Source of the DNA: Alitta virens | Taxonomy: Eukaryota > Annelida > Polychaeta > Phyllodocida > Nereididae | Assembly (NCBI GenBank): GCA_932294295.1 | Contig: OW028580.1 | Coordinates: 36,525,336 to 36,589,335, forward strand | Reading direction: 5' to 3' | DNA length: 64,000 nt | Shown: positions 1 through 11,368 of the stretch, in pieces | Position numbering within the stretch: position 1 is the first letter of the stretch | How the letters are laid out: each line of letters begins with the position of its first letter | Notes under the pieces: generated by a model | Told to the model about the DNA's origin: nothing | What the model saw: only the letters and a program-made list of their open reading frames with translations | Databases searched by the model: none | Made by a program: the position numbers and the translations under genes

Positions 1-1
1 T

Positions 2-190
2 TTAATTTCCTACTAAAGGAGAAAAGAATTTTGTCTTGAATAAAAATGGCAAGGAGTTCCATATTTCACCTACTCTGTAAATTAGACATTGTTTCCCTAC
101 TTTAAGTCTTGACAAAGGTGCATGCATATCATGGCTTTGTCTTGTGTTCACATTGGAATGGTGAATACTTAGTGAGAATCGGCCAGCATG
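2..190 (-). pseudogene. C-terminal fragment of a LINE reverse transcriptase
   Basis: Read on the minus strand, this short open frame ends in the pattern typical of the C-terminal end of LINE ORF2 proteins: a TRQ-type motif, then a basic stretch, then 'IYRVGEIWNSLP' (the iWNsLP block). It runs off the window at position 1, so only a piece is visible. The start codon of the apparent frame lies inside the neighbouring MITE and is not real. It is probably a 5'-truncated LINE copy. No other domain can be seen. Confidence 0.55.
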
Positions 191-198
191 GTAATTGT

Positions 199-525
199 TA
201 GGGCTGTACACTGGTTCTCGATATACCGTTTGTACCGGTACAAGGTTAACGATACGGGTATTGATAACCGTATGTAATAATAATGATACACTTGAACGGT
301 ATGCAGAGCAGCATTTTCCAGCAAATAAGACACCTGCTACCCAGATGTTCCAGTGTTTGTGATAGTATCTTTTGATTATTTTAGGTTTATAATAAACTTT
401 TATATATATGTACTAAAATACTAATTGACAAAATTTAACGATACGTATCATGATACGTATCGTATCAGTTTTACTGTATCATGATACATATCGTATCGTT
501 TTAAAGATAAAGGTGTACAGCCCTA
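199..525. mobile_element. Short hAT-type MITE with 12-bp TIRs and 8-bp TSD
   Basis: The ends are perfect 12-bp inverted repeats: TAGGGCTGTACA at 199-210 and its complement at 514-525. The element is flanked by gtaattgt (191-198) and gtaattga (526-533), an 8-bp target duplication matching at 7 of 8 positions. An 8-bp duplication and a TAGGG-type terminus are hallmarks of hAT transposons. At 327 bp without coding capacity it is a non-autonomous derivative. The interior (about 439-500) is filled with GATACGTATC-like palindromic words. Confidence 0.8.
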
Positions 526-993
526 GTAATTGAGCAATTGATCTTTATATCAATAGTATAGTTTTGAACAACTTATAAATATCTGCCATTTTAATCAGGT
601 TGTACTTTATGAAGAGCGGATTAGTGTGGTCCCCATCCGCTAGAGTTTTTTCAAAATGGCGGCTCTCCCAGTGGGAAGACACATGTGTGAGACACAAGAA
701 AGCACTCAGCTGGTGTAATCTTGATATATATTAGACATAAAAAATCACCTAAATAATAAGGGAAATGAGCCAACACTACCATTTCCCAGACCAGTATACA
801 AAAATTCTGAACTCAATACACTTAAGTTCACCCCCTGTTGTGTGTCATCTGGGCCATTCCATTGTCTGTTATGTAACAGCCATATGTGGCTGTCATGACT
901 GGCAGGGTTGTTAATCATGCTGAGTTCAATCATCAAACTTTGCCAGATATGCATTTGTTGAATAATATTAACCTCAGAAACATGTTCAGCATG

Positions 994-1277
994 TGCAATA
1001 TAATTTTCGCCCTCGAAAGTCCTGGGCCTCCACGCGGTGAGGGTGGAAACACTTGGGGTGAATTCCTCTATCCCCAGTGGCTAAAACAGGACAGTGCGCA
1101 TTGCATAAGCTGCTCCAGCTATCCAACGCAGACACTTATTGATTTTTTGCATGCTTCTGGTTTCTACTACCAACTATGGATGAGCAATCTTACCCTAGAG
1201 AGCCTCTACATAGCCCACTCAGGTGCTGATGAGGCATTAAACAATAACACTACCTACTACCTTGCAATATAATTTTC
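994..1277. mobile_element. 254-bp insert bracketed by 15-bp direct repeats
   Basis: The 15-mer tgcaatataattttc occurs at 994-1008 and again, unchanged, at 1263-1277. The 254 bp between them are richer in GC than the surroundings and give a 128-codon open frame (886-1272) that I do not recognise. A perfect 15-bp direct repeat of this kind is what target-primed retrotransposition leaves behind, so a SINE or processed insert is likely. No clear A/B box was seen; a GGGTGAATTCC word near 1059 is only weakly B-box-like. Confidence 0.5.
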
Positions 1278-1919
1278 ATTATCACCTCCTATTATAGAAT
1301 TGGTATTGATAATGATTTTATTTTCGTCATACAAGACAGGTGAAAAAAACAAATGGGGCAAGCATTTAAAAGACCTAAGGTTTAATGCTTAAAGTCATAT
1401 ACAAGTAAGGCATGGTTACTCTGCAGACCATAGGTAAATTCCATGTACTGTTCATGTAGCTTAATGGTGACAACAATAGATTATTAGAAAATAGATATCT
1501 ATGTTTAATAATTTATGATACGTATCAAAGTTGCTCGAAAAACGTCTTTTGCTTTCTTTTGATTTGGAATTTGTTTAGCATCATCAATTTTGACTAACAA
1601 GAATAACATACAAAAGATCGTTTTTTCATTAATATTAAATTATCCATAGTAGCATTAAAAAAATATATATATTCTTGCCTTTTGATGGATGGATGGATTG
1701 ATCTTTATTTAGCAAAAGTATGCAGGGCTACCAGGGAAGCCAAGGCTTATATAACTGGCGCCACAAGAACAGTTACAATGCAAATGCAGTATTGTTACAA
1801 AGGAAATTTTACAAAAGAAACTAGTTACACATTATACAGTAAAGAGATGTATGAAAAGCATCATTATTCTCAAATAGAAGTCTACAACATAATAACACAA
1901 ATACACACCATATAATCCC

Positions 1920-3349
1920 CTATATACCAGTATATTTTGTGAGATAATACAGTTTGGCTTTTTTGACAAATAAATTTGAATTCATGTTTTCTAAATTACC
2001 ACCCAACTCATCAGTTAGTTTGTTCCAGATCTTTGCACCAGCATGTTTTACCATCTTCATTTCATTTTCAGTTTTAGACTTAGGGACAAGTAACTTGTTT
2101 CTGCTTCTGGTGTTTGGATAGTTTTCATTAGCTACTTTACGAAAATATATTATTTTGTTGTCTGCGGACAAAGTTTGCTATCTTGAGTGAGTACAGATCT
2201 TTAATGCTTAATAGTTTATAATGTTCTGAAAGAAGTCTTGATGATGTTAGAGGTTCTAAGTTGAACAATGCTTTAATGGCTTTATGTTGGAGTATTTCGA
2301 ATCTATTGATATACTTCTTTGTCGCTGTGCCATAGACTTCTATGCCATATTGGACCTTAGTGTGGAAATAAGCATAGTACAGTTTCATTTTTTCAGTAGT
2401 TGGAACCCAATCTTTGATGACTCTAAAAGAATAAATAACTTTAGTTAAGTCTTTGCTTAACTGTAAAATATGGTCATCAAAGCTTATCTTATCATCAAGG
2501 ATTGCACCAAGGTATTTGCAGCTTTTTGTGCGATGTATTATTTTATTATCTATATGAATTTCGTTCAAATTGTTTGGGACCTTTCTTTTGCATGGCATGA
2601 ATATACTATATTGTGTTTTTTCTTCACTTAATATTAGTCTATTTGAGTTGAGCCAAGCCTTAATATCTTTCAAACATTGTTCAGCTCGATTTCTTAAATG
2701 AACAGGATCTTTACATGAAATGAAAATATTGGTATCATCAGCAAAAAGTCGCATTGGAGCCTTGGTACAGTTTTGGATGTCATTAAGGTAAATTAGGAAA
2801 AATAATGGTCCCAGGACCGAACCTTGTGGAACGCCACAATCTATTGTCTTGGTATTAGATTTCAAAGAGTTAACTTGGGTATATCGTTTTCTATTATTCA
2901 GATAGGACTTGATCAAGGAATTTGCCGGGCCTCGCACACCATATGATTCTAGTTTATTGAGGAGTATCGAGTGGTTTACTACATCAAATGCCTTAGTTAG
3001 ATCAAGATATATTCCTATTGTGATGTTCTTATTTTCCTTTTGATATCTGAGTTGGTCTACTATTTCCATTAATGCTAACGTGGTTGAGTAGTTATTTCTA
3101 AATCCAAACTGATACTGATATAATATTTGATACTTCTCGAAATACTTGTACAACCTTTTGTACAAAACCTTTTTCAATGATTTTATTTAGTATACTCAGC
3201 AAGCTAATGGGCCTGTAATTGGAGGGATCCTGTTTGCTACCTTTTTTGTGAATTGGGATAACTTTGCCTAATTTCAAACACTCTGGATATTCCTGTGTCT
3301 CAATTATTGTGTTTACTAAATGAGTTAATAATTCACTAAATAATTTCAC
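1920..3349 (-). pseudogene. LINE ORF2 C-terminal part: reverse transcriptase
   Basis: The RT begins in frame 3098-3349 ('LKLGKVIPIHKKGSKQ', 'NYRPISLLSILNKIIEK') and continues in 2137-3177 with 'GIYLDLTKAFDVVNHSIL', 'GVPQGSVLGPLFFLIYLND' and the catalytic 'LFADDTNIFI' (FADD). The post-RT region carries 'YLGAILDDKISFDDHI' and 'YGIEVYGTATKKY'. The terminal frame 1920-2171 has the usual 'AGAKIWNKL' block. The catalytic residues survive but at least two frameshifts split the domain. It lies head-to-tail with the endonuclease pieces, which confirms a single antisense copy. Confidence 0.85.
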
Positions 3350-3587
3350 ATTACATTTTAGAAGTTTTGTTGAAATTGGTCATTACCTGTAGCTTTATTG
3401 TTTTGAAGTTCAGAAATAATTTTTGATATCTCTAATGGATCAGTTGGCCTGAAATAAATGCTGCCAGTTTGGTTATTTTGCAGGTACTTTTTGTAATTGT
3501 TTTCTTTTCTACTACTTTCTGTAATTTTAGACCCAATATTGACAAAGTGGTTATTGAGTGCATTAGCTATCTCACTTTTTTCTCTTA

Positions 3588-5328
3588 CTATGTTCCCATT
3601 TTACGAATTGAATCAATATCACATTTTTTCTTAGATTTAGATGGATTAATTATAGGGCCATATATTTGCCAAAGGACTCTAATATTTTTCTTTTTTGTAT
3701 CAATTTTGTCTTTGTAGAATTTTGCTTCTGCTATTCTTATCATTTTAGTCAATGAGTTTTTATATAGCTTATATCTCTCTTTCTTTCTGACAGTTGGATT
3801 GTTTAGGTATTGTTTATATAATTCGGCCTTACGTCTAATACATTTCCTAAGACCTGCAGTTACCCATACCTTGTCTTTTTCCCTTTTTCTAGATAATTTT
3901 TTCATTGGGAAAGAATTAATAAAATGGTGGGAATATCCTTTGTAAAATATATTCAAAATTTCATTGACATTGTTATTTTGATAAAATTCAGTCCAGTCCA
4001 TATTGGAGAGACCTCCGACAAATTTTCCAATATTTTTTTCTCCAAATAGCCTAATTTTTGGTCTATTACTTGACTTTTCTTTAAGTTGAACATCACACAG
4101 GACTGTAAAATTTGGCAAATGGTCTGAAATATCAGAAAATATGTTACCAGATAGGACTGAGTCCATTGTATTCTTATTCATATTCACAAATATATTGTCA
4201 ATGAGTGTCATAGAGTTCTCTCTGATTCTTGTGGGCAGAGTAATTGAAGGCATAAATGTGTTTGTCATCATACACTCATAGAAATCAGAAGTATGTCTGT
4301 CTTTACTGGCCTTTAAGCCATCTATATTAAAATCTCCACTAATTATTGACAGGCATCCTTCATTGTTTATCTTGTGTAAGCACATCTCAAGGTCATTATT
4401 AAAGTTAATCAAATTTGTTCCTGGGTGCCGATAAACACAACCTATGATCATCTTTTGCCTTTGAGATTAACTTCAATCCAAATGTCTTCAATATCCTGAT
4501 TTGGCAAATTGAGATCATTTCTCACTCGATAGCCAATGTTGTTTTTTGTTAGAATACCAGCACCCCCACAGCGTTTGACTTTAGGAGTCATATATTCAAA
4601 GTTGTACATGTCCCTCACCATGTTAGCTCTAATATCAATGTTTTTCTTTCCAATTTCAGTGAGAGTTATTTTTAATCAAAATCATGTTGAATATTTTGCA
4701 TTAATGTCAGTAACTCATTCAAATGTTTGGCTAGGCTTCTTATGTTTAAGTTAAGAATTGACATAGCATTGCGATTGGACATCAGAACATGCTTAGCTTC
4801 ATCTTCATGATAATATCGGCATTCATGCAACTCAGACCTACTGTACTCCAAGGTTTCACGGACATATCTTCCAAAATTATTTTCTTGTAATATCTTTTTA
4901 ATCCTTTGACCAGGGCTTTCAAACAGTTGAGTCAGTTCAAAATTGCTGATTTGTTGAAAGGGAAATAGTTCATGTAGCTTTGTTAACATTGGAGAGCAGT
5001 AGGTTTTCATAATCAGATGGTCTTTGTGCACAATCCGACAGAGACATTCCTGGAAAATCTCAACCATGTTGAATGTGGCAATTTTTACCAATATAGTCAG
5101 GACAAAAAGGTCACCCACAATTAAATCATAGTCAAGACCCAAGGTGATGCAGTGACAAATAAACAAAGGATTTTGGTACAACAATAGACAGTCATGAAAC
5201 AACCAATCATTATTCACAAGTTTGAAATCTCTACTTACATGTTTAATCAACAGCTTTTTGTGTAATTTACAATTAAGCTTATATGTTTCAATCGATGTAA
5301 AGCAATCAAGACATTTGTTTTGAAACAT
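3588..5328 (-). pseudogene. LINE ORF2 N-terminal part: APE endonuclease
   Basis: Two frames together make an AP-endonuclease-like domain. The upstream frame (4672-5328) ends in 'SILNLNIRSLAKHLNELL', the usual first strand of LINE endonucleases. The downstream frame (3588-4451) has 'IGCVYRHPGTNL', 'IISGDFNIDGL' (the GDFN block), 'TLIDNIFV' and 'SDISDHLPNF' (the SDH block with the catalytic His). Between them (4452-4671) the sequence still reads as 'GGAGILTKNNIGYRVRNDL' in a shifted frame. This is a fossil with frameshifts; nicking activity is not expected. The long N-terminal part of 4672-5328 has no recognised domain. Confidence 0.8.
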
Positions 5329-5364
5329 TGAAATGTGAGTTTTTGAGAGTTTGTCATACTTTCA

Positions 5365-5760
5365 CTATATCTTTGTTACCCATTTGCTGTCATTGAAAGA
5401 CTTATTGAACAAGTCATTCAAGTGTCTGGAAATGTTATTAGCAACAGCTGTCATTCCTGTGTTTGTCAAGTGTATACCAGTCTTGTCAGAGTTCTTGTAC
5501 AGTTCAGGAATTGGTTTTTGGTCATTGGTCAATATTGGGCCATGGTCAATGAATGTAATGTTGTCTTCTTCAGAAGCTAGTGTCTGCAACTGTGCATTGA
5601 AGAGAGTTATTTGGTCATTGATTTTTTCAATAAACGAAGTGTGGAGACCAATTGGATTCCTATGAGGGACACTGGATATATGAACGTTAGCTGTGGGGTA
5701 TTTCGTGCTGATTTCATTGAGGGTTTCGATGTAGTCTCTGTAGTCTCTGTAGACAGACAA
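5365..5760 (-). pseudogene. LINE ORF1: SGNH-esterase-like fragment
   Basis: This 131-codon frame matches the C-terminal half of the SGNH/GDSL esterase domain found in ORF1 of some CR1-like LINEs. Visible features are an 'ISSVPHRNP' strand, a helical block ending near 'FIDHGPI', and the last catalytic block as 'GIHLTNTGMTAVANNI'. The expected Asp two residues before the Ile of that block (DxxH) is Thr here, although an Asp lies three residues further upstream. The N-terminal GDS block is missing, so the copy is dead. The assignment rests on motif order and on its place directly upstream of the endonuclease. Confidence 0.6.
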
Positions 5761-5762
5761 TA

Positions 5763-6095
5763 ATATTGATAATATTTTTTACGGTCCGTTTTGTTGTTAC
5801 TTTTTGTTTCCTTTATTTTTCCTTTCTGTTTGTATTCTTTTCCTTCATATTATCTTAAAAATGTATATATTTTTTATTGATTAAAGTTTTCTATTGTAAG
5901 TTTTGTTCAATTTGTGAGGTGGCACCCATGGTAGCGCTAGATTCACTCTGGCTTAATGGGTGTCTCCAGGATCACAATGACTGCTAGGCCTAAGTTAATA
6001 TCATTTCAAACTCAGTATTAGTGCTGTAAATTTCATTGTATCGTGTATCATATTAGCTGTATACGAATAAATCATTTCTGTCTGTCTGTCTGTAA
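5763..6095 (+). mobile_element. 5'-truncated LINE 3' UTR with hairpin and CTGT tail
   Basis: There is no coding sequence. The segment is AT-rich, then has a hairpin (GGCACCCAT at 5921-5929 pairing with ATGGGTGTC at 5956-5964), then ends with AATAAATCATT and a (CTGT)n tail at about 6080-6095. The same hairpin frame, with changed but still pairing bases, recurs at 21135-21178. I read it as the 3' UTR of a LINE inserted in plus orientation, abutting the antisense LINE at 1684-5762. Confidence 0.55.
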
Positions 6096-6244
6096 TTGCT
6101 GGTTTAACAAGATTTGTTACAGAGGTTTATTGCACTATGTTGATGGCGCACGTGTACTATGTGACCATTCGCTGAGGGTCTGCTGCTGCACAGCCTATGT
6201 TTGGATGATGCTCTGGTTATAGTTATATGGAATTTACAATACAA

Positions 6245-6310
6245 TATAAAAGACCCCACCCATGGAGTAATTGTGTAACATGGTCCAAGCCTTATCATCT
6301 CATCATTACG
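6245..6310. repeat. Dispersed repeat fragment (GACCCCACCCATGG type)
   Basis: The words aaaagaccccacccatgg and gtgtaacatgg, followed by tcatctcatca, are shared in the same order with 13535-13605. This makes the stretch a fragment of an interspersed repeat, probably SINE-related because the second copy continues into a CTAT-tailed segment. Confidence 0.5.
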
Positions 6311-6517
6311 TCTGCCTCTGGCAGATGGTCATATAAGCTGAGTGAGCTTCAGACCCAGAAGCCAGTGTGGTTTAGGGGCTGAGTCTATAGAGTGACCTCT
6401 AACAGTTTTGAATCTCAAATAAATGCTGGTCTTATTTAAACGCTGGGGATAGGGTCGTCTCCAAAGCTGTGGCATGTAATCACCAAATATTTGGTATCTT
6501 GCTAATTTTTTTAAAAG

Positions 6518-6625
6518 GAAGAAGCCATGGAACGACTCAAAGTTGCGGAGGCAGAGATTCAAGAAAAAGAAATTCAAGCAAGAAGACATTATCAAGTGAA
6601 GATGAAGCAACATGAGAAAGACAAG
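6518..6625 (+). CDS. Probable 36-codon coiled-coil internal exon
   Basis: A splice acceptor (polypyrimidine-like ttttttaaaag, AG at 6516-6517) precedes exactly 36 codons that end at a donor (acaag|gttgga, GT at 6626-6627), so the exon is phase 0 at both ends. The peptide begins EEAMERLKVAEAEIQEKE and continues through a highly charged, proline-free, helix-forming run to HEKDK, as expected for part of a coiled coil. It is unlike the surrounding transposon fossils. The rest of the gene was not found, the family is not recognised, and the downstream sequence loses coding character at once. Borders are inferred from consensus splice sites. Confidence 0.5.
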
Positions 6626-7164
6626 GTTGGAAGCCTTTTGTTGATTCTTATATTAATTACAGTGAAGACTATTGCATTCAGACAAAGACATACAATGATA
6701 CATCATTTTTCACATGGAAACCAAGAGTGTGTCTATTTGTTTACATAAACAATGGACCCCAGCTTTAAGATCTCTCTTTAAGATCACCTCACTATTGATT
6801 ATTTTGTATTTTCCTCTCTCTATTTCATTAGGAGTCTCCTCTTTTTCACGTGTGTCACAAGGATAGGTTATTTTGTAGCCGTGACCTAGACCGTAATTAT
6901 TTTATTGCTCTGACCTTGAACTTGACCTATCATATTCAATGGTCTTAGAAGAAACACACGTACATGTAAGTTTATTCTTGTTCTCACTTACAAGAACTGC
7001 CATGCATTTCTGAGTGGGAAAAATGACTGGCAATTCACCAGTTTTCGCTGATGATAGGTTTGTAAGTTAATCCTTCATAAAAACTCACAACCTTCTTAAA
7101 ATACTGCAATTTTCGTATTAATAGTATTGTTAGTCTAAGGTTTTCATCATTTCCTCTGTCTGCT

Positions 7165-7290
7165 ATAGGTTAATGCTCATGAATCTATTGCATTTATAAC
7201 AATGTAACACTATTCAACAACCTTTTAATATCCCACTTGTACAAGCTGCAAATTCATTACATCATTGTTCTAATTAGACCATGAAATTCT
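7165..7290. repeat. Dispersed repeat, copy 1
   Basis: The order taatgctcatgaatct, then ttgcattta / ttgtatttta, then attcaacaa, then tttaatatccca, then gcaaatt, is shared with 17350-17460 in the same orientation, with scattered differences. The element type is unknown. The copy lies just upstream of a LINE fossil (7370-7910), so it could be LINE-derived. Confidence 0.45.
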
Positions 7291-7369
7291 CATATATAAA
7301 TTGAATTATTATGGTGTGTAAGGTAATTCTCTACTCTTACATAGAAATTTCCTGTCAGAGAGAAACCAG

Positions 7370-7910
7370 TATGTGGAATTTAATGGCAAACAATCAGATT
7401 TTCGAATAGTAATGGAGTGCCACAGGGGTCAATTTTAGAACCCCTGTTATTTATTATTTATATTAATTATATCAACATGGTAACCACACTTTTTAGGCCG
7501 ATTATCTATGCTGATGACATAGCACTTTCTGCAACTCTCAATACATTTGGCAATGTCAATCAAAACTTAGAAGATAAAATTAATATTGAATTAAAGAATA
7601 TAAATGACTGGTTTAGGTTGAATCAATTATCATTGAATGTTAATAAGACTAGGGCTATGTTGTTGTATAATCACAGGAATACCTCCTAATTAAACATAAA
7701 CTCTTTACATTAAAATCAATGAGGTTGTCATTGAATTTGTTGACCAATTTAACTACTTGGGAATCATTCTGGATTCCCATCTCTCTTGGAGGCCTCACAT
7801 ACATGCAACTCAACAAAAAAATATAAAAAACCATAAGCATAATGAGTAGATTGAAACATTTCATACCAAGTGAAATCCTTCTTACTCTATATGTCACCAA
7901 TTACAGCGTG
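7370..7910 (+). pseudogene. LINE reverse transcriptase fossil (IYADD family)
   Basis: The plus-strand frame 7417-7689 reads 'MPQGSILEPLLFIIYI' (the GVPQGSILGPLLF block), then 'IIYADDIALSATLNTFGN' with the catalytic YADD, and then 'INDWFRLNQLSLNVNKT'. After a stop at about 7689 the homology continues in other frames as 'FNYLGIILDSHLSW'. Neither a 5' part nor a 3' tail is evident. The SATLNTFGN wording is nearly identical to the fossil at 19690-20855, so both belong to one LINE family that differs from the FADD family at 1.9-5.8 kb. Confidence 0.8.
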
Positions 7911-8804
7911 ATAATTTCATAGGAAATTTTACAATATAATTGAATCAACAGAGCAATTCACACACTGTGAGTATGATATTATGTTCAAAATTAATGAATT
8001 CTATTTTTTTCAAAATATTAACAAATTCGGAGCTTCCTCATGTGTGAATGAAAAGACACTGTAGCATCATTAATTTTGTGTGGGGAGTCAGTCACTTGAT
8101 TTTCACCGTATGTTCACAAAATCAAACTTTCAGTTGCATTTCCTGCTTCAGCATATATCATACATGGTTAAAAATGAAATTCCTGTAAAAGTGAAACTCA
8201 TATACTGTGTTCGGAGTCACAGATACCATAAAACAATTGTATTTTCTGTTAGATAAGGGAAGTTTTCATATTTTGCTGCAAGTTAGAGGACATTTCATAA
8301 ATTATGTACTGTGGCAACCTAGTGAGCCTAAAAAACTGCCTCTGCATAACTTCAAGTCAAAATGTTGCACATTGCTTACTGCTTGTTCAATCAAACTGAC
8401 CAGACAAATCACCAAAACTGATCATGTGACATATGTAAATGTGGGCTCAAAGTACCAGCAAACTAGTGGGTGAGGAAGGGGCCACTAAATCAAATTACAT
8501 GAAAGTTGCTGCAAAACCATCTGGTCGCCATTTAATCTTTAAGACCCTCTGTGGAGACAACAATTATTTGGACAAACAACAAACTCAGGGATTGGCCAGA
8601 GTTTCTTATATAACTTTATTTCGTATGTAAAAAGTACAAACAGCATGAAATCACATCAACACTTCCATAAATCTCATGAAAAATGTAGTTTGATTGAATG
8701 CTCTATAACACAATAATCAACAAGAGGACACTCAGAATTACTGCTTATCCAATATGTTTGCACTGTTAGTTCAATTTCTTTTCAAATTTTGGCCCTAGTG
8801 TTGT

Positions 8805-9780
8805 GTTGGCCATTGTGCAGACCAGTCAGACTAGCTTTGCCCAGTGTTGGCCCAATTTCAGGTCGGCCCACATTTGACCAACAGCGGGCAGCCACTCTCA
8901 GAGCCTACCAATTGCCTAATGACGTATCAACTGAAAGTTGGCCAGCATTGGCCTCATGTTGGCCCAGTGTTGTCCCAATTGATGTTAATGCAGCCTATGT
9001 CTGGTCAACAACAGCTTGGCCCACTGTCTTATACACCAACCGTTGGCCAAATGCCATATTATCCCAAAGTTGGCCTAATGTTGGCCCAATGTTGATTCAA
9101 TGTCAATTCGATCCACATTTGGCCAACAGCAGGTCAACCCCACTGTCACATAGGTGTGCCTTTGGCAAAATAACATGTCAACTCAAAGTTGAGCCTAATT
9201 TGGTTCAACATTGGTTTGGCCCACTTTTGGCCAACCGCAGATTGACTCAGATACATCAAAGTCCAGCCAGCCTACTCTCTATTTGGTCTAATGTTGGCCT
9301 GGCATTGGCCTAATGTTGGCTCAATGTTGCGCCAGTGCACTGTTGCCCAAGTGTGGTCTGGATGACCCGAAAAGACTCTCTTTCTCAAGGCTATCATCGG
9401 TTTCCATACATAATTTGAGCAGAATAATATATTATATATCATTTAATTATAGCAGTACACCATAACCATGGTTAGAGGGTACTGATGGTAATATCATGTG
9501 AAAAAGTCCTCTGGATCCAGTATCCAGAATGTGATCTGGATCAAATAATTGGTCTGGGTTCCAGTTCCATAGTTTGATCATACCCACGATTCATGACAGG
9601 TGTTAGAACATAAAGATGAGACAGGTGGGTGGGTGCCGTTGAAATAGTACATACGCACTGGCAACTTTTAATAGGTTTTATTAGGAAGGAAATAAAATAC
9701 AGGGTTCCAACTGGTAATATGCACAAGTTGTATTTCCTAACAATAGTTTTTCCATATTTCTCAGGTATGACCATATTCTC
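8805..9780 (+). repeat. TTGGCC-array dispersed element, copy 1
   Basis: About 550 bp of irregular TTGGCCCAATGTTGGCC-type words is followed by a module containing gtctggatgacccgaaaag (about 9355) and ctggatccagtatccagaatg (about 9511). The same modules in the same order occur, reverse-complemented, at 39840-40640. The open frames here (8789-9313, 8844-9095, 9541-9774) are translations of the repeat and are not genes. Confidence 0.65.
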
Positions 9781-9876
9781 CTTAATTAAGAATAGTGGAA
9801 TATAAAGAAATTGTTTTTGGTGCAGTGTTACATTTAAATGAATGACAGGAACCTCTTTCAGTCGTGCTTTTGCCCC

Positions 9877-9928
9877 CCCCCCCCCCAGATGCTTCCCCCC
9901 CCCATAGAGGCAGGGCTGGATCCGCCAG

Positions 9929-9971
<43 letters not shown>

Positions 9972-10008
9972 GTCTATCTATCTGTCTATCTATCTGTCTA
10001 TCTAAATA
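9877..10008. repeat. Poly-C runs and (CTAT)n microsatellite
   Basis: C-runs (about 9875-9905) are followed by a tract of CTAT repeats with TGTC interruptions up to 10008. Confidence 0.9.
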
Positions 10009-10315
10009 TTGGCCATGTTTAAATAGGCTACAATGATATACATACCGACAATTATCCTTGACTGATCTTGTGTTTTTAATTTTAATCAGTTTGGCTTTAA
10101 TTTGTATAGGTCAGATATGGTGAAAAATTGTGTAACTATACAATGATATGAACAAGTAATAATTAATTTGATAGTCCTCCTGAAAACTGTGCAAACATAA
10201 AGGAGAGTGGGGCACCTTGATAAATTGGCTCCATCACATAACATGTGTATATAGATGGAATTTGCATGTCAAATGCAGGTGATATAGGCATGGCTGGCTT
10301 CAGTGGTGCATATAG

Positions 10316-10592
10316 TGGTTTTGGAGTCCATGGTTTTGGGGTCCATAGGTTTGGGTCCATGGTTTTGGGTCTATTGATTTGGGTTCATGGTTTTGTGTCC
10401 ATGGTTTTGAGTCTATGGATTTGGGTCCATGGATTTGTGGTCCATAGTTTGGGGCCCATGGTTTTGGGTCCATGGCTTTGTGGGCCATAGTTTTGGATCC
10501 ATGGTTTTTGGGTTCATAGTTTTGGGTCCATGGATTTGGGTACATGGATTTGGGGTCCATAGTTTTGAGTCTATGGTTTTGGGTCCATGGGT
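10316..10592. repeat. GGTTTTGGGTCCAT minisatellite
   Basis: Variant tandem units of about 13-18 bp, built on ggttttgggtccat and ggatttgggtccat, run for about 275 bp. All frames on both strands stay open through it (peptides of the GPKTMDPK or VHGFG kind), which explains the long overlapping frames here. They are not genes. Confidence 0.85.
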
Positions 10593-11368
10593 CCCAATTT
10601 TTAAAAAGGCAAGTCGACCAAACTCCATAACAATAAAATCCTGGATGCACCGGCAGTTCTCACTGCAATCACTGACCATAACAAAACATTATACTAAGGT
10701 TGCCTCGTGCTCATTTTCCATTGGCAAACCGCCCAGTAATCTCATCATAATGTTGTTGTTTTTTTTTGGGTTTATTTCAGAGAAAGTTCACATTTGTAGC
10801 AGAAAGGTGAAACAAAAAACACCCCAATACACAGTTAATAAGCATTCATTAAGCAAGCATAATTGTTCCGTGGGTTTTTCAATCACATTTCCATTAGCCG
10901 CGAAATGTCATATAAGAAACGGGACTGTTATAGACAGGTAATAACTTTTATAAATTGAATTTCCAGCTGTGAGACATGAGTGTCGGAAATTAGTTCATAG
11001 TATTGCGCCTGCCATGAGAAGAGTTTCAGAGACAACCGGAAACTCGTTTTCATGTATATTTAAATTAATCTTATTCAGCAGGTGTGGGGAAGACCAAATT
11101 TTGTCAGTTATAATTAAACATGACATGGGTAACACACACTGACCACAAGTCAGTTTTAGAATAATATGGAGAGACATCTGTCAAGGAAATTTGTGGCCTG
11201 CCAAGGGGCGCCAGATAAACGGGTGAGGTTCATAATATTATATTAATTAGCCTTTCATTGTGCTAAGTCTGTAATGATGACCTTTTATAAAAAAATTGAT
11301 GATCACAAATATTGCTTTAAAAATGTATATATATATATGTATCCAGTAGCATATTCAATATATATATG

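Larger units (their letters stand above)
1684..5762 (-). mobile_element. Long decayed CR1-like LINE
   Basis: A minus-strand non-LTR retrotransposon about 4.1 kb long. In element order it holds an ORF1 esterase-like piece (5365-5760), an APE-type endonuclease (about 4450-4740 N-terminal part, 3588-4451 C-terminal part), and a reverse transcriptase with its C-terminal region (1920-3349). The frames are broken at about 5340, 4460-4670, 3350-3590, 3100-3180 and 2140-2170. The 3' end is an AAATAAAGATC stretch followed by a short (TCCA)n tail at 1684-1698, the microsatellite-like 3' terminus typical of CR1/L2-type LINEs. The 5' end is truncated or diverged near 5762. Confidence 0.85.

Noticed and set aside
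886..1272. 128-codon frame as a host gene
   Set aside because: It begins outside and ends inside the insert bracketed by 15-bp direct repeats, so the frame is accidental as a whole.
8789..9313. 174-codon frame
   Set aside because: It lies in the TTGGCC array, which also gives a second overlapping frame; repeat translation.
10781..10806. 26-nt microexon after a good tttatttcag acceptor with a gtgaaa donor
   Set aside because: Too short to judge, and no neighbouring exons in phase.
10300..10941. Open frames of 65-170 codons rich in GPKTMDPK or VHGFG
   Set aside because: The GGGTCCAT minisatellite lacks stops in all frames; no splice sites or domains.
11166..11222. Possible first coding exon (ATG at 11166, donor gtgagg at 11223)
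   Set aside because: Only 19 codons, no convincing promoter and no matching downstream exon; could be chance.
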